In this document: positions 14,745 through 21,623 of the stretch, piece after piece
How the letters are laid out: every line of letters starts with the position of its first letter
Position numbering within the stretch: the first letter of the stretch is position 1
Source of the DNA: UBA2588 sp002339805
Lineage (GTDB): Bacteria; Chloroflexota; Dehalococcoidia; Lucifugimonadales; UBA3495
Assembly: GCA_045562555.1 (NCBI GenBank)
Contig: JBJKVO010000005.1
Location: 1 to 21,623, forward strand
Reading direction: 5' to 3'
Length of the DNA: 21,623 bases
Translations under genes and position numbers: made by a program
The notes under the pieces: generated by a model
Seen by the model: the letters and a program-made list of their open reading frames with translations, nothing else
Database searches by the model: none
What the model was told of the DNA's origin: nothing

Positions 14745-15749
14745 ATGACACGAATAGCCGGTATTTTTTTCTTTCTGTCTCTCGCTCCCTTGCCATTAAT
14801 TGGCCATCACAGCGTCTCAGGATTTTTTGACACAGACTCTGTCATCGAGAGAGAGGGAGAGGTTATAGCTGTTAACTGGCGAAACCCACATGTTCGTTTC
14901 ACTATAAACGTTACAAATGAATTAGGCGGCATGGATCTGTATGAAATCGAAACCACCTCTATGGTTAATCTCCGCAGACGGAAACTATCGGCTGACTTCC
15001 TGAAACCAGGTGATCAAATCAGAATTGCTGGTAATCCAGCCAAGGGTGGAGAACTAGGTATTTATGCCCTCAATATTCTTCTACCAATGGGGGAAGAAGT
15101 AGTCTTAAGTGGTAGTGGAAATCGACGTTGGTCTGGAGATGTCCTCGGTAACACACAGCAGAATCGCCCAGGTGACGCGTCAGCACCTGAACTAGGAATG
15201 TATAGAGTGTGGAGCACTCCTCTCGGATCAGGACCTATATGGGCTAGTAGCTATCCTTTGACTGCAGTAGCTACAGAAAGTCTTTTAGCTTTTGACCCTG
15301 CAGTGGATAGTCCCACTCTCAACTGTGCCCCAAAGGGAATGCCTACTATCATGGAACAACCCTACCCAATGCTTTTGCGAGAGGACAGTGACACCATAGT
15401 TTTTGAGATGGAAGAGTATGACACTGTCCGCACAATTCATATGACTACGGATAACGAACCTCAAATACCAGAAACACCTCGGTTAGGGTATTCAGTGGGC
15501 CGCTGGGAGGGAGAAACGCTTGTCGTAGAAACTTTTAATGCTAATTGGCCACACTTCGATAGGGATGGGATTCCCTTAAGCCCTGATGCAGAAATCATCG
15601 AATACTTTGATGTAGCTGAAGACGGGAGCCAATTAAACTATCGTATGACTGTTACTGACCCAAAAAACTTTACTGAACCTGTAAATTTGGAAAAATACTG
15701 GGTGTGGTATCCCGAAGTAGCTATAGAACCCTACGATTGTGTTCTCTGA
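14745..15749 (+). CDS. Secreted fusion of DUF6152 and the PDFSGIY/HWEGDTLVIET family
   Basis: This 334-residue protein joins both families found as separate adjacent genes at 2013-3177. Residues 1-20 are a signal peptide ending at G20, so the mature chain may start H-H-S. Residues 21-115 match the DUF6152 protein, with H21, H22, W45, P48 and H49 at identical positions. After a polar linker (about 120-147), residues 148-334 match the partner: E-L-G-M-Y-R-V-W for P-D-F-S-G-I-Y, N-C194-A-P-K-G-M-P for F-C-M-P-S-G-F-P, G-R-W-E-G-E-T-L-V-V-E-T for G-H-W-E-G-D-T-L-V-I-E-T, V-T-D-P-K-N-F-T-E-P for I-N-D-P-K-I-F-T-R-P, and a C-terminal C332. It lacks the CPGGVC tail. AGGA precedes the ATG. It stands alone between divergent and convergent neighbours. 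It is probably periplasmic; function unknown. Confidence 0.85.
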   Translation: MTRIAGIFFFLSLAPLPLIGHHSVSGFFDTDSVIEREGEVIAVNWRNPHVRFTINVTNELGGMDLYEIETTSMVNLRRRKLSADFLKPGDQIRIAGNPAKGGELGIYALNILLPMGEEVVLSGSGNRRWSGDVLGNTQQNRPGDASAPELGMYRVWSTPLGSGPIWASSYPLTAVATESLLAFDPAVDSPTLNCAPKGMPTIMEQPYPMLLREDSDTIVFEMEEYDTVRTIHMTTDNEPQIPETPRLGYSVGRWEGETLVVETFNANWPHFDRDGIPLSPDAEIIEYFDVAEDGSQLNYRMTVTDPKNFTEPVNLEKYWVWYPEVAIEPYDCVL

Positions 15750-15764
15750 TAACCCTAAATTAAG

Positions 15765-16766
15765 TTAATTGCTTGATCTTTGTGCTGCCTCAATTAAATC
15801 TGCTCCAATCTCATCAGAAAACTGCTCCCAAACTGGATGCACCATCGTCCGCCAAGCCCTTAGCTCTTGATCCGTTAGAGCAATAATCTCGGCTCGTCCT
15901 GTTGCAAGTATTTTTTCCCGACTTTCATCATTAATAGCAATTGATCTTGCGTTTCCCCATTCAGTGACCTCAGCCATGATTTCCGAGAGCCCGTCTTGTA
16001 TATCATTAGGCAAGGTTTCCCAAAACTGTTCGTTTACTGCAACAAAATAACCAACATACCCATGATTACTTAACATGAAGTAAGGCTGCACTTCATGAAA
16101 CTTTGACGAATAAATGTTCGACCAAGTGTTTTCTTGAGCATCTATCGCTCCGGTCTGTAGCGCCTGATATACCTCTCCATATGCCATCTTCTGAGGATTT
16201 CCACCAATGGCTTCCATCTGGGCTTGTAGAACATCTGATTCCATAATACGAAACCGCAGACCTTGAGCGTCATTAGGCAATCGAAGTGGCCGATGAGCAC
16301 CAAAGTGCTTCATTCCGTTATGCCAGAAAGCCAGCCCAAGGAACCCACTATTAACTAGAGCTTCTAATAATTCCTGTCCTTCAATACTAGCCTGAAAATT
16401 TTCTACAGCTTCAATATTTGAAAATAAAAACGGCAAATCAAATACTTGAAATGCCTGCGTAAGTCGATCAAATTTTGACAGCGACACCGCTATCATTTGG
16501 ATCTCGCCAAAAGCTAATGCCTCAAGGGAATCATCATCCGTCATTAGCTGCCCTGATGGATATACCTCCACATCAACACGCCCCGGAAACCGCTCCTCTA
16601 CAAGTTGCTCAAACCGAGAGGCTGCTTGCCCCTTAGGCGTACCAGGAGCTACAACATGGGGAAACTTTATGATAATTGGTTCATCGATTAGAGATACGTC
16701 ATTGGTAGCACCCCCACATGCTGAAAGCAGAATTACCAAAGTTGATATAGCAAAAATTTTTAACAT
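15765..16766 (-). CDS. DctP-type TRAP substrate-binding lipoprotein, orphan
   Basis: The 333-residue protein has a lipoprotein signal with L-S-A-C17-G-G, so it is probably anchored in a membrane facing the periplasm. The DctP fold signature is clear: P-S-G-Q-L, G-x-x-Q-M, the L-P-F-L-F segment, then G-L-R-F-R with the Arg that binds the carboxylate of the ligand, followed by G-G-N-P-x-x-M and E-V-Y-Q-A-L-Q-T-G-A-I-D-A-Q-E-N. Ligands of the family are mostly organic acids. The dctQ and dctM membrane genes are absent from the window, so its permease would be elsewhere. It follows the TPR gene by 61 bases on the same strand and converges on the fusion gene with only 15 bases between stops. Confidence 0.9.
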   Translation of the reverse strand: MLKIFAISTLVILLSACGGATNDVSLIDEPIIIKFPHVVAPGTPKGQAASRFEQLVEERFPGRVDVEVYPSGQLMTDDDSLEALAFGEIQMIAVSLSKFDRLTQAFQVFDLPFLFSNIEAVENFQASIEGQELLEALVNSGFLGLAFWHNGMKHFGAHRPLRLPNDAQGLRFRIMESDVLQAQMEAIGGNPQKMAYGEVYQALQTGAIDAQENTWSNIYSSKFHEVQPYFMLSNHGYVGYFVAVNEQFWETLPNDIQDGLSEIMAEVTEWGNARSIAINDESREKILATGRAEIIALTDQELRAWRTMVHPVWEQFSDEIGADLIEAAQRSSN

Positions 16767-16827
16767 TTCTATATATGATCCTTAACCATACAGCCGTCCT
16801 ATACTGGCAATATCATTCACTCAACTT

Positions 16828-18309
16828 TTATTGAGAAACCTGGTTCAATCCTTTCAATGATCTCTCTCTACCCACGGCACTTTGAAGAGAAATCTCATAG
16901 TAAGACCTAGCTTTATCTGCATCTCCTAATGATCGGTATGTATCAGCAAGCAACTCTGCCATTGGCTGGACAGGCACCACCGGACCGTACTCAGCGGGCA
17001 ACTGACCCTCTAGTTCTGCAGCTAACCCAATCAACTCAAGAGCTTCCTCCTGACGGCCCGCTGCTAGTTCAATTTGACCTTGCAGTGCCAGTCGTAAAAG
17101 ACGAGGAGCCATAATTTCTCTATCGGCGCTTAAAATTTCCTCTTCTCCTCCCATCTTTTCTAGAGCATTCTCTGCCCCAGCAGCATCACCATGGTTCAGT
17201 GCAACAATACCTTGAAGGTAATAGTCGGTAGCAATGGAGAAATCATTTAAGCCATCATGTTTAATCACTACGCTCGCATGGTGGTTCTGCCACTGTTGTG
17301 TATCGATTATATAAGCAGCCCGTGCTCCCACATATGCTCTTCTCGGCCCAATATTAGCGTCACCATATTGATCAACCTGAGTCTCAATTAAAGCTAATTG
17401 ATCCTCTGCTGAATCATACTCACCCTGTTGCGATAAGCTGTAAATTAGCCAGGTCAATGCATGATAGGCCTGACCACTATATAAATCGGTTGGGTTTTTT
17501 TGTCTGGCAACGGCCTCCCCAAAAGAACGAGCATTCCTGTCTGTACCCTCCTCCCACATTCCAAGAGCAAAATATATGTGAGACCCCATATGAAGAGCAT
17601 GAATAGCCGAAGGTGCGACCTTAAAATAATCCCTTGCCGCTCGAAGTCCGAGAGATGCATGAATAGGATCATCATAGCTATGAATGTTGTAATGAAGAGC
17701 ACCCGGATGGAGGGGGTTCTTATCAAGTATTTCCTCTGTTATAGACGCAGCCTTCATATAACGTGTGAAATCGCGCCCACCATAGGTGGTGAAAAGAATA
17801 GAGAGCGCATAAAACGCTGCCGCATCAAGATCATTTGGATATTTCTCATGAAGTTCCTGGAGAGAGTGCGAATAACGAATTTCGCGTTCCTCTTGTGTAC
17901 CTTCACTAAATAGAACCTCAAGTGTGTTGAGATAATCTCTTTCTCGCTGTGTCTCTGCCTTGCTAGCACGCTCCTCTGGTGTTCCGCCTAACCTTGCCAT
18001 TGTTGCTTTTGATGCTTCTATATCAAAACGCCCCCAGAACGAATGCTCATAAGTTAATGCTTCACCCCAGTAAGCCATCACAAAATTGGAATCAATTGAC
18101 TGTGCTTCTTGAAAAGAGGCTCGGGCATCCCCGTATTCAAAATTGTGCAACTGCAGCAAACCCCTAAGAAATACCTGGTGAGCCTCCCTTGAACCCGAGG
18201 CCTCAAAATCCGTATAACCATATTCCTGTTGGGCTTGCGCCCGACCAAGAAGTACAATGCTAATCAGTAGTATTGAGCAAAAAAACCTTAGACTATTCAT
18301 TTTAATCAT
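16828..18309 (-). CDS. Secreted TPR-repeat protein with a histidine-rich core
   Basis: The 493-residue protein has a signal peptide (cut near A-Q-A26). It contains tetratricopeptide-like helical pairs: residues 43-85 (L-x-x-x-F-x-Y-G-D-A...A-Y-W-G-E-A), 160-200, 240-290, and a C-terminal set around 365-490 including a clear A-D-T-Y-R-S-L-G-D-A-D-K-A-R-S-Y-Y-E. The centre carries G-A-L-H-Y-N-I-H-S-Y-D-D-P-I-H-A (203-218) and H-A-L-H-M-G-S-H-I-Y (237-246). This HxxxHxYDxPxHA / HxxHMxSHI pattern is one I recall from other secreted bacterial TPR proteins of unknown role. GGAG lies 8 bases before the ATG. It heads a two-gene unit with the DctP lipoprotein, suggesting a periplasmic partner role. 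Confidence 0.8.
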   Translation of the reverse strand: MIKMNSLRFFCSILLISIVLLGRAQAQQEYGYTDFEASGSREAHQVFLRGLLQLHNFEYGDARASFQEAQSIDSNFVMAYWGEALTYEHSFWGRFDIEASKATMARLGGTPEERASKAETQRERDYLNTLEVLFSEGTQEEREIRYSHSLQELHEKYPNDLDAAAFYALSILFTTYGGRDFTRYMKAASITEEILDKNPLHPGALHYNIHSYDDPIHASLGLRAARDYFKVAPSAIHALHMGSHIYFALGMWEEGTDRNARSFGEAVARQKNPTDLYSGQAYHALTWLIYSLSQQGEYDSAEDQLALIETQVDQYGDANIGPRRAYVGARAAYIIDTQQWQNHHASVVIKHDGLNDFSIATDYYLQGIVALNHGDAAGAENALEKMGGEEEILSADREIMAPRLLRLALQGQIELAAGRQEEALELIGLAAELEGQLPAEYGPVVPVQPMAELLADTYRSLGDADKARSYYEISLQSAVGRERSLKGLNQVSQ

Positions 18310-18404
18310 GAGAGATTCTCCGAGGAATTTTTTATTGATCTTGAGTTAATTGTAGATCTAACCGAGACAGAACGCATGGATTAATATCCTATAGTGCTTA
18401 GACT

Positions 18405-18426
18405 ATTATAAATAGCCTTATAAGGC
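18405..18426 (-). promoter_or_regulatory. Possible promoter and 12-base palindrome upstream of the TPR-DctP unit
   Basis: On the minus strand a TATAAT (complement of 18405-18410) lies about 95 bases before the TPR start codon. Just upstream of it is the perfect palindrome GCCTTATAAGGC (18415-18426), between the -10 and the expected -35. No good -35 hexamer is visible. The placement would suit a repressor or activator site; support is limited to the pattern. Confidence 0.35.
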
Positions 18427-18553
18427 GTCATCGATTTGCACCCTAGAAGAAACAATACTTATATATCTCACCACCTAAAGAATCTTAAAAAATGCAACCA
18501 ACTACACTTCGACACTATCTCTTAAAATACGGTTTTCATTAAAAATAATACCA

Positions 18554-19441
18554 GTGATTGTATCTACTGAAACAGGCGGCCTTGGCAATCGCATTAAATC
18601 TTGGGTATCAGCCATGCGGCTAGATGGACATGCGCGAGTCTACTGGGAAGTCTTACCTAATATGCCTGCAGCTTTCTCAGAACTATTTGTAAATGATTGC
18701 CAAGTTCATGCGGTTCCTCCTGAAGCAGATATTTACAAATCTTGGAGGTTGGCTGTACTACCAGAAGATGAGAAATTCCTACCAAAGGGTTTTAGTACCG
18801 TTGGTGCAAGCACTCACCCTATTTATCGTGGGATTGGCAAAGCGTGGTGGAAACTAAAAGGAAGACCGTCCGACCGATACCAATACATGGTCTATCCAAA
18901 GGGACACTCAAAACACTCAACACGCAGTGATGCAAGGCATATCGATCTTGAATACACACGGATTCCAGGCGAGATTTGTAGTAATTACACATCATTTTTC
19001 AAACAGATAAAAATACGACCAGAGATTATTAATCGTGTTAATACATGGGCGGATGAAAATCTAGAAAAGAACGTGATAGGACTTCAAGTCCGTACTTGGA
19101 GAGATTACGAACGACGCTATCGAAAATATTATATGCCCGCTAGAAAGCGTCTACGCCACCTATTGGATAAGAGCGATAAGAATACAAAGTTTTTAGTTGT
19201 TAGTGATAGCGATGAAGTAGGACCCTCACTATCCAAAATATATGGTAAAAACCGAATACTTCAATTTCCACGAAGCACTAAAAGACTAGCAAGTTGGACA
19301 TCGGTAGATGGCATCTCAGAAGACCTAATAGATCTATTGCTGCTAGCAAAAACTCAGCAAATGTTTGTAAGCTACTTAAGTACCTTTGGTGAGGTTGCTT
19401 GGTGGATAGGCGGGACAAAAGCTTCTGTTTCTGTATTCTGA
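18554..19441 (+). CDS. Fucosyltransferase-like glycosyltransferase (GGLGNR / HxRxxD superfamily)
   Basis: The 295-residue protein opens with G-G-L-G-N-R (8-13), the phosphate-binding start of fucosyltransferase-like GT-B enzymes. Further marks are I-G-L-Q-V-R180-T-W-R-D (175-184), equivalent to the H-x-R-x-x-D nucleotide-sugar motif though His is replaced by Gln, then F-L-V-V-S-D-S-D (213-220) and S-Y-L-S-T-F-G-E-V-A (273-282), the last two typical of the C-terminal Rossmann half. No signal or membrane segment is seen, so it would act at the cytoplasmic face on a lipid-linked or nucleotide substrate. The start is GTG at 18554, the first standard start codon after an in-frame stop at 18476; no Shine-Dalgarno is visible. 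It ends 2 bases from the stop of the convergent FkbM gene. Donor sugar unknown. Confidence 0.65.
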   Translation: MIVSTETGGLGNRIKSWVSAMRLDGHARVYWEVLPNMPAAFSELFVNDCQVHAVPPEADIYKSWRLAVLPEDEKFLPKGFSTVGASTHPIYRGIGKAWWKLKGRPSDRYQYMVYPKGHSKHSTRSDARHIDLEYTRIPGEICSNYTSFFKQIKIRPEIINRVNTWADENLEKNVIGLQVRTWRDYERRYRKYYMPARKRLRHLLDKSDKNTKFLVVSDSDEVGPSLSKIYGKNRILQFPRSTKRLASWTSVDGISEDLIDLLLLAKTQQMFVSYLSTFGEVAWWIGGTKASVSVF

Positions 19442-19443
19442 AT

Positions 19444-20244
19444 TTATCCTCGATACCAACATGAGGGCAAAACTAGCGTAGATTTCCTTGTGTTATTTCT
19501 ATCTAGAACATGAGGAAATGACTTTCTATATGAGGGGTTACTAAAGCGATCCTTTCGATAAAAAGTGAACTCAGCAACCCTAGGTATTTCCAGACCATTC
19601 CCTTTTATAGAACCACAACAATTGTTAGGGTGGATATGAACTACACTGTGCGTCTGCAGTAATTTTTGAAACACGCGAGAGGCAAGCAAAAAGAATCGCT
19701 TATTAAAAAGCTCCTGTAGATAATGAAATTCAATAACCATTATTCTGAACTGATTCAAAAGATCAGCAGATACACTAAACAAAGTCTCAAACTCTGCACC
19801 TTCAATATCCATCTGCAAGATCAAATCACCTGAATAATTAGAAATTTTTGAGTCCTTCCATTGATTCAAGGTCATAAAGGTCTGATTAGAAAGCGCACCA
19901 ATAAACTTCTTATCAAAAACAAAATTATCGTGAGGTTCAGCTGGAGCATCAACTGAAAAATCAGCAAGAAAAATCTTTAAGCCTTGTCTAGCCAATGCCG
20001 CCTCAAACCCTGATTCGCTGGATACACCAGGAGAGAAACAATACTTAATTCCTTCCAGATCATCAGGTAAAAGGTATCCACCGTCTCCTCTAGGACCGAG
20101 CCTAATCAACTCCACACCTGAATCCACAGGATGAAGAGAATTAATTAGGCTGCTCAGTTCATCTTTAGGCGTTAGAGTTCCAACATCGATGCCCATGCTT
20201 CCAAACATGCGAACAAAAAAATCCTTGATTAACTTGTCACGCAT
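19444..20244 (-). CDS. FkbM-family methyltransferase
   Basis: The 266-residue protein has the D-G-G-Y-L-L-P-D-D-L segment (54-63) typical of one FkbM branch, an S-P-G-V-S-x-E-S-G-F stretch for the cofactor region, and the diagnostic L-Q-M-D-I-E-G-A-E-F-E-T-L (143-155). FkbM enzymes transfer a methyl group from S-adenosylmethionine to hydroxyl groups of sugars or other metabolites; in a polysaccharide cluster a sugar O-methylation is likely. It begins 6 bases after the stop of the preceding FkbM gene, so they form one transcript. The C-terminal tail after about residue 228 is basic and Ser/Asn-rich. Confidence 0.8.
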   Translation of the reverse strand: MRDKLIKDFFVRMFGSMGIDVGTLTPKDELSSLINSLHPVDSGVELIRLGPRGDGGYLLPDDLEGIKYCFSPGVSSESGFEAALARQGLKIFLADFSVDAPAEPHDNFVFDKKFIGALSNQTFMTLNQWKDSKISNYSGDLILQMDIEGAEFETLFSVSADLLNQFRIMVIEFHYLQELFNKRFFLLASRVFQKLLQTHSVVHIHPNNCCGSIKGNGLEIPRVAEFTFYRKDRFSNPSYRKSFPHVLDRNNTRKSTLVLPSCWYRG

Positions 20245-20250
20245 TTCGCA

Positions 20251-20901
20251 TCACTTTAAAACCCAATTTTCCCATATAAACTTGTACTGATAGGTTGGTT
20301 TATGTGTATTTCTCATGCCCTGCTGAATTCGTTCCATTCGTCTTGTAGATTCAACTGCAATATTATGGAACTGAACCTGAATATTCTCGATACGTGAGAT
20401 CAACCTTGTCTCAAGCAAGCGCTCCAGAAGTTCGAACTCACCTCCTTCAATATTAATCTTCATTAACTGAACGGATTGCATATTATGATCACTAAACCAT
20501 TCTTTAATATCAACGATTCTAATTTCTTCAGCTTTAGCACGTTTTCTAAATGTAGAAGTCCCTGCGCCCCATAGATAAATTGTGTCCGTTCTTGATGAAC
20601 TGCCTAATCCATACTGACATATCTCAATAGCTTCGTTTTGCGAAAACTTATCTTTTATTTGTTCCGCAAACTTCCTAACGGGTTCAAATATTGCAACTTG
20701 GCACCCAAACTTTTGATGAATACTTTCTGTCCATTCACCCTCATAACCGCCTAAATCCATGACAAAAGAATTACTATTCAAATCATAATCATAACGAAGT
20801 TTTTCATCTCCTCCGTCATCCTCCCACTGTTGAAGCATACGCCGATATTTACGTCGATATAACTTTTTATTAAGTCTGTTTGCAATAGCAGAAAAGATCA
20901 T
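20251..20901 (-). CDS. FkbM-family methyltransferase
   Basis: The 216-residue protein starts with a basic amphipathic stretch (L-N-K-K-L-Y-R-R-K-Y-R-R, 10-21). The S-adenosylmethionine motif F-V-M-D-L-G-G-Y-E-G-E-W-T (46-58), the acidic strand end A-I-F-E-P-V (70-75) and the FkbM hallmark L-M-K-I-N-I-E-G-G-E-F-E-L-L (146-159) are present, with Asn where the other copy has Asp. It differs clearly from the neighbouring FkbM protein, so they are not a recent duplication and probably modify different positions or sugars. Its ATG overlaps the stop of the asparagine synthetase-like gene as ATGA, suggesting translational coupling. Confidence 0.85.
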   Translation of the reverse strand: MIFSAIANRLNKKLYRRKYRRMLQQWEDDGGDEKLRYDYDLNSNSFVMDLGGYEGEWTESIHQKFGCQVAIFEPVRKFAEQIKDKFSQNEAIEICQYGLGSSSRTDTIYLWGAGTSTFRKRAKAEEIRIVDIKEWFSDHNMQSVQLMKINIEGGEFELLERLLETRLISRIENIQVQFHNIAVESTRRMERIQQGMRNTHKPTYQYKFIWENWVLK

Positions 20902-21623
20902 GAGTAAAGACTCGTTAAAACATGTTCCTGTATAAGTTTTCCTTCACCCAAATCCTTTAGATAATACCGAGGTATACCAAAACCTTTTTTACGCCTATCT
21001 AGAATATGGTCAGGAAGAATTCCTCTGTATGCATGACGAAACATGCCTTTTAACTCACCACCATAATATCGAATCTCTTCAGGAACAGAAAAGGAAAACT
21101 CAATAATCCGGCGGTCTAGCAGGGGAACGCGGGCTTCAAGAGAAACAGCCATACTAGTCCGGTCTACCTTAGCTAAAACCATATCTGGCAAAAACGTATG
21201 AAAATCTAATAGCTGTAATCTTGTACGTAACGGTAAATCTTCTCTCCAATGATTACGGTAATACCACCAATCGTCATAATCCTTGGGAACTTGCAGATTC
21301 TCTTTATACATTCGCTTATCAGCAGTTGGCATTCCGCCATGATCCGAGACCACAGTTCTGGTCCGCCACTGAAGGTCATCTCGATTAAATTCAATATTCG
21401 TGCAGTCGAACCACGAGGACGAAAAGGTTTTCTTAACCAGTACGAAAGGGAGTTTGTCAAAAATGGTACTGTAGGTAATTTGTCATATCTTGCATAGCGC
21501 GGATAGGTCCGATAACCGCCAAATACTTCATCACCACCATCACCAGTTAATACAACTGTTACCTGCTCACGCGCAGCTTTTGATACCAAGAAAGTGGGTA
21601 TTGCAGATTCATCTGCAAACGGT
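20898..21623 (-). pseudogene. AsnB-type asparagine synthetase/amidotransferase, frameshifted, 5' end outside window
   Basis: The frame entering at 21623 encodes F-A-D-E-S-A-I-P-T, then V-V-L-T-G-D-G-G-D-E-V-F-G-G-Y, the unmistakable C-terminal synthetase domain of AsnB-like enzymes. Homology in this frame runs to about G-P-E-L-W-S-R-I-M. From about 21332 the family sequence continues in another frame (M-P-T-A-D-K-R-M-Y) through D-M-V-L-A-K-V-D-R-T-S-M, S-L-E-A-R-V-P-L-L-D and R-R-K-K-G-F-G-I-P to a TGA ending at 20898. The junction near 21328-21340 needs one extra base (or two fewer) to restore one frame. The ATP-pyrophosphatase Ser-Gly-Gly loop and the glutaminase domain lie outside. In polysaccharide clusters such enzymes amidate sugar acids or similar. 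The break may be a real mutation or a sequence error. Confidence 0.8.

Noticed and set aside
1..21623. tRNA, rRNA, CRISPR, insertion sequence or phage elements
   Set aside because: Looked for by eye in all spacers; no tRNA-like cloverleaf, regularly spaced repeats, transposase or integrase sequence was seen.

Overview
The window looks like chromosomal DNA of a free-living Gram-negative bacterium, most likely an uncultured gammaproteobacterium of marine or similar type. This is an inference from the gene families (secreted DUF6152 proteins, orphan TctC- and DctP-type binding proteins, Tat-exported hydrolases, PgpA and UppP), the Sec, Tat and lipoprotein signals, and the moderately AT-rich base composition judged by eye. 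I see no rRNA, tRNA, CRISPR array, insertion sequence or phage genes. No gene-free stretch exceeds about 245 bases.

Left part (1-5650). The end of a serine hydrolase gene and a hotdog thioesterase lie on the + strand. They face a five-gene minus-strand block, read right to left: a TctC/Bug-type binding protein, an MFS permease, a short DUF6152 protein, a secreted partner protein of a widespread uncharacterised family, and a secreted NHL-type beta-propeller. A bicupin gene diverges from the head of this block.

Middle part (5718-14502). Mixed core and accessory genes: bicupin, pgpA, a Tat-exported YwrD-like gamma-glutamyltransferase, a GNAT acetyltransferase, uppP, a periplasmic metallo-beta-lactamase-fold hydrolase, a VOC protein, an APC amino-acid permease and a Tat-exported dienelactone-hydrolase-family protein. 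A good bidirectional terminator separates the last two.

Right-centre part (14503-18309). A + strand gene encodes a natural fusion of the two families that are separate neighbours at 2013-3177. It is preceded by a TATAAT box with an inverted repeat on its downstream edge. It converges on a TPR protein plus DctP lipoprotein pair on the minus strand.

Right end (18554-21623). The edge of a surface-polysaccharide cluster: a fucosyltransferase-like enzyme (+), then on the minus strand an AsnB-type amidotransferase with a frameshift, followed by two FkbM methyltransferases with tight, operon-like spacing.

The most interesting candidate is the secreted DUF6152 / partner / beta-propeller module with its transport genes. 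Two DUF6152 copies keep a His-His pair right after the predicted signal peptide and a Pro-His at identical positions. This suggests, without proving it, an N-terminal metal site. The fusion gene suggests the two families act together in the periplasm.
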